Source: CAYQDR01 sp964416315
GTDB taxonomy: Bacteria > Methylomirabilota > Methylomirabilia > Rokubacteriales > DASRDR01
Reading direction: 5' to 3'
Assembly (NCBI GenBank): GCA_964416315.1
Contig: CAYQDR010000111.1
Location: forward strand, 1-16,883
Length of the DNA: 16,883 nucleotides
In this document: in pieces, positions 13,393 to 16,883 of the stretch
Numbering within the stretch: the stretch's first letter is position 1
Layout: every line of letters begins with the position of its first letter
Translations under genes and position numbers: made by a program
Notes under the pieces: generated by a model
Databases searched by the model: none
What the model was told of the DNA's origin: nothing
The model's input: only the letters and a program-made list of their open reading frames with translations

Positions 13393-14769
13393 TTGACTCG
13401 ACTCGCGTTCGTGCGCCGCGCCCGGGTCCGCGTGCCGCTGGCCCTGCTCCTCCTGGGCGCGGGCGCGCTGGCGCCGGTCCCGGCGGCGGGCTCGGAGCAC
13501 GTGCCGCCCGCCAAGCCGCACGATCCGCTCCAGGGGATGGACCCGACCGGCCGGATCCCGAAGGTCGTGCTCCCCCCCGACCTCCCGGAGCCCGCCCGCT
13601 GGCGCTACATCCCCGAGGGGCGCATCAAGCCCGGGAACATCTTCGAGCGCTTCCTCGTCTCGAGCTTCATCGCGCCCCAGCTCTTCTTCGACGAGGACAT
13701 CGGGGTAGGGGCCGGCCTCGCGCTGACCGACATCGACTTCCGCAGCCGGCGGCGGCGGGAGTTCCTCGGCGCCTTCGTCAGCTACACGAGCGAGGGCCAG
13801 CAGCGCTACCGCCTGATCTGGCAGCGCTGGCTCCACCACCGGGACCTCCCCGACGGCGGCGTGGTCCTCGAGGAGCGCAGCCTCGCCCGGGCGGTCGCCG
13901 GCTACGAGAAGACGCTCACGCGGCGCTTCTTCGGCCTCGGCCCGGACACCCCGCCGGGCGCCGAGACGAGCTACACCGACGAGGCCTGGGACCTGTCGGT
14001 GAGGGGGGACTTCGCGCTGCCGGGCGCCGGGGGCGACTGGATCGGGAGCCTGGGCATGCGCGGCGAGCACCACAACCTGGGGCCGGGCCACGTCTCGGAC
14101 CGGCCGACGACCGACCAGGTCTTCCCGGACCTCTTCGACGCCGGGGACGGCTGGGACGCCCTGACCCTGAGCGCGGGGCTCCGCTACGACACCCGCGACA
14201 GCCAGCACCAGCCGTACGAGGGGTGGCGCGTCGGCCTGTTCGTGGACGCGCCGGTCTGGCAGAGCACCGGGGACGTCGGCGCGGTGGCCACCGCGTACGC
14301 GAATCTGGCCGTCCGGGTCCCGCCGCTCCTTCACGGCGGGGGGGATCGGGAGGAGGAGAACCCGCCGACGGACACGCTGGCCTTCGGGCTGCACGTCGAG
14401 ACCGCCCTGGGGGAGCTCCCCTACTACGCGCGGCCGAGCCTCGGCGGGAGCCTCACCCTGCGCGGCTACATCAACAACCGTTTCACGGACGATTCGGCCT
14501 GGCACGCGGTGGCGGAGTACCGGTTCTGGGTGATCCCTCGGGGGTTCTGGCTGACGCAGCGGATCCGCGTCGAGCGCGTCGGGCTCGCGCTCTTCGCCGA
14601 GGCCGGCACGGTCGCGGAGAGTCTCGAGGCGCTCCCCGACGCCCGGATCCACACGAGCTGGGGGATGGGCCTCCGCCTGACGTTCGAGCGCACGGCGCTC
14701 TTCCGGGTGGACGTGGGGTTCTCGGGCGAGGGCCCGAACTTCACCGCCGGGTTCGGGGTGAGCTTTTGA
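13393..14769 (+). CDS. Omp85/BamA-superfamily outer-membrane beta-barrel without POTRA domains
   Basis: This 458-residue protein has a signal peptide (about 1-33, hydrophobic core LALLLLGAGALAPVP, cleavage near PAAG-SE). A Pro-rich linker (about 35-80) is followed by repeated amphipathic beta strands to the C-terminus. Features of the surface antigen/Omp85 barrel are GLRYDTRDSQHQPYEGWRVGL (262-282), the lid-loop-like LRGYINNRF (356-364, RGY in place of VRGF) and a final aromatic beta-signal (NFTAGFGVSF). Family members insert or secrete proteins or lipids at the outer membrane. The linker is too short for even one POTRA domain (about 75 residues each), so it resembles stand-alone barrels or patatin-associated barrels rather than BamA. 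The start is TTG at 13393; a GTG at 13411 is an alternative that still leaves a signal peptide. It is convergent with the response regulator. Confidence 0.85.
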   Translation: MTRLAFVRRARVRVPLALLLLGAGALAPVPAAGSEHVPPAKPHDPLQGMDPTGRIPKVVLPPDLPEPARWRYIPEGRIKPGNIFERFLVSSFIAPQLFFDEDIGVGAGLALTDIDFRSRRRREFLGAFVSYTSEGQQRYRLIWQRWLHHRDLPDGGVVLEERSLARAVAGYEKTLTRRFFGLGPDTPPGAETSYTDEAWDLSVRGDFALPGAGGDWIGSLGMRGEHHNLGPGHVSDRPTTDQVFPDLFDAGDGWDALTLSAGLRYDTRDSQHQPYEGWRVGLFVDAPVWQSTGDVGAVATAYANLAVRVPPLLHGGGDREEENPPTDTLAFGLHVETALGELPYYARPSLGGSLTLRGYINNRFTDDSAWHAVAEYRFWVIPRGFWLTQRIRVERVGLALFAEAGTVAESLEALPDARIHTSWGMGLRLTFERTALFRVDVGFSGEGPNFTAGFGVSF

Positions 14770-14784
14770 TCCTCGGAGTGGGGC

Positions 14785-15186
14785 TCAGCGCCCGCCGGCG
14801 CGGGTCGCGAGGGCCTGCGCGGCCGCCGCCCGGAACTCGACGAACCCGACCGGCTTGTGGAGGATCCTGACGCCGAGCGCGCGCGCGCGATCGGCGTCGA
14901 GGTTGGTCGCCGAGCCGGTGAGCATGAGGACCGGCAGCGCCGCATCGCGCCGCCGCACCGCCTCCGTCACGTCCCACCCGGTCGGTCCCGGCATGACGAG
15001 GTCCGTGACCACGAGGTCGTAGCCGGCCTGCGCGAGGCGCGCCACGCCCTCGAGCCCGTCGGCCGCCTCGTCCACGTCGCACCCGATCGTGCCGAGGAAA
15101 TCCCGGAGGAGATCCCGGACGCGCGGGTCGTCATCGACCACGAGGACCCGGGTGCGCCCGACGCCGCTGCCGGTCGACTGACCCAT
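14785..15186 (-). CDS. Single-domain response regulator (CheY-like receiver)
   Basis: A 133-residue receiver domain has no output domain. The acidic pocket is D18-D19(-D20) in VVDDDP, the phosphorylation site D62 in VVTDLVMP, the switch Thr T90 in LMLTGS and the conserved Lys K111 in LHKPV, so it should be phosphorylatable. Such proteins act by binding partners or in phosphorelays. No histidine kinase is in the window, so it probably responds to an unlinked kinase. The ATG at 15186 was chosen for the GGGGAGG about 7 nt upstream; an in-frame TTG at 15201 would include that site. Its stop is 15 bp from that of the convergent Omp85-type gene. It is divergent from the hexapeptide transferase gene across an 88-bp gap containing a palindrome. 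Confidence 0.95.
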   Translation of the reverse strand: MGQSTGSGVGRTRVLVVDDDPRVRDLLRDFLGTIGCDVDEAADGLEGVARLAQAGYDLVVTDLVMPGPTGWDVTEAVRRRDAALPVLMLTGSATNLDADRARALGVRILHKPVGFVEFRAAAAQALATRAGGR

Positions 15187-15262
15187 TGTCTGCCTCCCCA
15201 ATCAAGGAGACAGCAAGGCCCGTACCAGCCCGGGAGGCGCTTGGTAACTTCGTATCCCCATT

Positions 15263-15272
15263 GGGAATTCCC
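15263..15272. promoter_or_regulatory. Palindrome GGGAATTCCC in a divergent intergenic region
   Basis: A perfect 10-bp palindrome is flanked by CCCAT (15257-15261) and ATGGG (15275-15279), which are also complementary, so the whole 15257-15279 has near-dyad symmetry. It sits between the response regulator (minus) and the hexapeptide transferase (plus), directly before and including the latter's ATG. It could be an operator or an RNA hairpin masking the start. Confidence 0.35.
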
Positions 15273-15274
15273 TG

Positions 15275-15751
15275 ATGGGACTGGCCCCGTCTCGGGGCCC
15301 GGATGGACGGTTTCTGGCCGGGTCGCCGGGGGGCCGGCGCGTTGACACGGGGGCGGGCTTCCCGGAGGATGGCGCGCGGATCGGGAAGGGGTTCTTCCTC
15401 GATCACGGCGCGGGCGTCGTGATCGGCGAGACGGCGGTCGTGGGCGACGGCTGCGTGATGTTCCACAACGTGACGCTCGGCGGGACGGGGAAGTACCACG
15501 TCCAGCGCCACCCGATCGTGGGGGACCACGTCTTCATCGGGACGAACGCGATCCTCCTCGGCCCGATCCGCGTGGGCGATCACGCCAAGGTCGGCGCGAA
15601 CGCGTTCGTCGTCAACCGCGACGTCCCGCCGGACGCGACCGTCGTCGGCACGCCGGCGCGCATCGTCAAGCTCCGGGGCGAGCGGGTGGACGCGGAGCTG
15701 CCGCGGATGGCGCCGCCGCCGGACGCGGTCCCCGTCGAGCTGCCGGCCTGA
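15275..15751 (+). CDS. Serine acetyltransferase-like hexapeptide protein, N-terminally short
   Basis: This 158-residue left-handed beta-helix protein is most like the C-terminal catalytic half of CysE/EpsC serine O-acetyltransferases, which make O-acetylserine from serine and acetyl-CoA for cysteine synthesis. Conserved parts are GARIGKGFFLDHGAGVVIGETA (D43, H44), NVTLGGTGK (65-73), RHPIVGD (R78, H79) and the final VVGTPARIVK. The helical N-terminal domain of 60 or more residues is absent. The IHPGA stretch that holds the catalytic dyad acid is replaced by AGFPEDGA after a Gly/Arg-rich leader. A TAA in frame at 15245-15247 limits the frame, so the N-terminus is genuinely missing here. It may be a truncated, shifted or repurposed acetyltransferase. 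The tail (about 135-158, Pro-rich) is unlike CysE. The ATG at 15275 has no clear Shine-Dalgarno sequence. Confidence 0.75.
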   Translation: MGLAPSRGPDGRFLAGSPGGRRVDTGAGFPEDGARIGKGFFLDHGAGVVIGETAVVGDGCVMFHNVTLGGTGKYHVQRHPIVGDHVFIGTNAILLGPIRVGDHAKVGANAFVVNRDVPPDATVVGTPARIVKLRGERVDAELPRMAPPPDAVPVELPA

Positions 15752-15759
15752 GGGGTTCC

Positions 15760-15786
15760 CCTCTCCCCCCGGACCGGGGGGAGAGG
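15760..15786. repeat. Perfect 13-bp inverted repeat (27 bp), REP-like or terminator hairpin
   Basis: The arms CCTCTCCCCCCGG and CCGGGGGGAGAGG are perfect complements around a single central A; the physical loop would be about 5 nt. It starts 9 bp after the transferase stop and ends 17 bp before the -10 of exonuclease III. Runs of this CCTCTCCCC...GGGGAGAGG kind are common dispersed intergenic elements in GC-rich bacteria, which favours a REP-like repeat. It could also terminate upstream transcription. Confidence 0.7.
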
Positions 15787-15802
15787 ACCGGCGTGAGGGG
15801 GG

Positions 15803-15808
15803 TACCAT
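15803..15808 (+). promoter_or_regulatory. Putative -10 hexamer (TACCAT), leaderless-type, for exonuclease III
   Basis: TACCAT ends exactly 7 nt before the GTG at 15816, with no Shine-Dalgarno sequence. The run ACCATAGCCCCCGTG closely matches the one before the amidohydrolase. No -35 is visible, because the inverted repeat at 15760-15786 occupies that place. Confidence 0.45.
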
Positions 15809-15815
15809 AGCCCCC

Positions 15816-16565
15816 GTGAAGGTCGCGACCTGGAACGTCAACGGGGTGCGGGCGCGCGAGGGGCAGGTGCGCGAGTGGCTCGCGCGGGAGCGCCCGGACG
15901 TCGTCTGCCTCCAGGAGCTCAAGGCCGCCGCCGACCAGGTGCCGGTCGGTCTCGACGACGAGTATTGGAGCTGCTGGCACGCGGCGACGAGCTATTCCGG
16001 CGTGGGGCTCCTCCTCAGGCGGGACGCGTTCCCCGAGACGCCCGCGTTCGGCCACCCGCCGTTCGACTTCGAGCACCGGATCGTGACGGCGCGGGTCGGC
16101 GACCTCCTCGTCGCCTCGGTCTACGTCCCCAACGGGGGGAAGGACTTCGCCGCGAAGCTCCGCTTCCTCGAGGCGCTCGAGCCTTGGGTGACCGAGTCAC
16201 GCGCGGTCGGGCTCGATGTCGTCCTCTGCGGCGACCTCAACGTCACCCGCGCGGAGATCGACGTCCACCCCAAGGAGCGGAAGGCCGACGCGATCGGGCA
16301 ACGGCCCGAAGAGCGGGAGCGGCTCGAACGCCTGCTCGCGCGGGGTCTCACGGACCTCGGGCGGGCGCTCGACCCGGCGAACGAAGGGCTCTTCACCTGG
16401 TGGGCGCCGTGGCGGAACCACCGCCCGCGGAACATCGGCTGGCGGCTCGACTACGTGCTCGCGAGCGAGCCGCTCGCGCGCCGGGCGGTCGCGTGTCCGG
16501 TCCAGGCGGGGGTGGGCACGAGCGACCACGCCCCGGTCGTCGCGACGTTCGAGTGGCCGCGATGA
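15816..16565 (+). CDS. xthA: Exodeoxyribonuclease III / AP endonuclease
   Basis: This 249-residue member of the exonuclease III/Ape1 family cuts 5' to abasic sites and removes 3'-blocked ends in base excision repair. All signature positions are visible: WNVNG (N7), LQE (E34), the catalytic Tyr in VYVPNG (Y103), GDLNV (D140, N142), WRLDYVL (D212) and the C-terminal SDHAPV (D237, H238). The length is typical of the compact XthA type. The GTG at 15816 gives MKVATWNVNGVR, the canonical N-terminus of the family, which fixes the start with high certainty. Since no ribosome-binding site precedes it, this gene is the best support for leaderless starts in this window. It follows the hexapeptide transferase by 64 bp, with a strong inverted repeat in between, so it probably has its own promoter. 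Confidence 0.96.
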   Translation: MKVATWNVNGVRAREGQVREWLARERPDVVCLQELKAAADQVPVGLDDEYWSCWHAATSYSGVGLLLRRDAFPETPAFGHPPFDFEHRIVTARVGDLLVASVYVPNGGKDFAAKLRFLEALEPWVTESRAVGLDVVLCGDLNVTRAEIDVHPKERKADAIGQRPEERERLERLLARGLTDLGRALDPANEGLFTWWAPWRNHRPRNIGWRLDYVLASEPLARRAVACPVQAGVGTSDHAPVVATFEWPR

Positions 16566-16883
16566 CGGCCGCGGCCGGGGACGTCCGCCGACACCGGGCG
16601 CGCGTGCGACCCGGGTGAGCCCCCGCGCCGCGGCTCCGGCCGGACGGGTCTCCCGGGGCACCGATGGCTGGTGCCCGCGATGACCGGCGGCTCCCCGTCG
16701 AGGTCCGCCTCGAGCGCGTGACGGGCTCGGGGGCTCCTCCTCAGGCTCTGCGTGACGAACCTCGACAGCGGGAGACAGCGCTGCCGGGAGAGTACCCGCA
16801 CGTTCGTGGACGTCGAGCTGTGAGGGAACCGGGCCGATCCCCGTCGCATCCCGGCGTCCTCCAGCTCGCCGGGACGCGCTCGG
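16566..16883 (+). other. No intact gene; contains a probable frameshifted remnant
   Basis: No complete coding region is supported in these 318 bases. The only structured signal is the remnant listed separately at 16664-16823. Short minus-strand frames here are antisense or arise from high GC. No tRNA, terminator with T-tract or clear repeat was seen. Confidence 0.5.
16664..16823 (+). pseudogene. Frameshifted short coding remnant
   Basis: From the ATG at 16664 the frame reads ARDDRRLPVEVRLERVTGS with nearly all codons ending in G or C. Near the G-run at 16729-16733 this bias moves to the next frame, which reads GLLLRLCVTNLDSGRQ...TFVDVEL and ends in TGA at 16821-16823. Joined, the pieces give roughly 50 residues with strand-like alternation (VEVRLERV, LCVTNLDSG) faintly reminiscent of a PilZ-type beta barrel. 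A one-base indel, natural or from sequencing, would explain it. Identity is not established. Confidence 0.35.

Overview
The window is about 70% GC or higher, with a very strong G/C preference at third codon positions and dense gene packing. It encodes an Omp85-type outer-membrane barrel and secreted or periplasmic proteins, so the host is a Gram-negative (diderm) bacterium. The gene mix (molybdenum hydroxylase large subunit, YtcJ-type amidohydrolase, class III nucleotide cyclases, GTG/TTG starts) would suit an uncultivated soil or subsurface lineage such as Rokubacteria/Methylomirabilota. That placement is an inference from style, not a phylogenetic result. No tRNA, rRNA, CRISPR array, transposase or phage gene was recognised.

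Layout, left to right. (1) 1-211: possible 3' tail of a plus-strand gene, then a non-coding gap. (2) 212-2870, minus: a two-gene unit of a small hypothetical protein followed by a molybdenum hydroxylase large subunit with an AYRGAGR motif. (3) 2939-4765, plus: a membrane HAMP class III nucleotide cyclase with a possible PilZ-like tail. (4) 4762-8338, minus: a tight five-gene unit downstream of a near-consensus sigma-70 promoter. In transcription order it holds a Coa1-like membrane protein, a small hydrophobic protein, a 35-residue zinc ribbon, a HAMP cyclase with a CxxCH haem motif in its sensor domain, and a secreted beta-propeller. (5) 8416-10133, minus: a YtcJ-like amidohydrolase with a 38-codon ORF overlapping its stop by 4 bp. 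(6) 10201-13029, plus: pterin-4a-carbinolamine dehydratase, miaB, a small membrane protein and a membrane-anchored HExxH metalloprotease. (7) 13074-13319, minus: a small hypothetical protein; 13393-14769, plus: a POTRA-less Omp85-type barrel; 14785-15186, minus: a single-domain response regulator. (8) 15275-16565, plus: a short serine-acetyltransferase-like hexapeptide protein and exonuclease III. (9) 16566-16883: no intact gene, but a probable frameshifted coding remnant.

The most unusual part is 2939-8382. Two differently built membrane cyclases meet tail to tail with overlapping stop codons. Both carry Glu at the position that normally distinguishes guanylate from adenylate cyclases. One sits in an operon with a haem-binding motif, a Coa1-like protein and a zinc-ribbon microprotein, which suggests a redox- or haem-linked cyclic nucleotide module. 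A second theme is regulatory. Several genes have a -10-like hexamer ending exactly 7 nt before the start codon and no Shine-Dalgarno sequence, which predicts leaderless transcripts. Other genes in the window have clear GGAGG-type sites.
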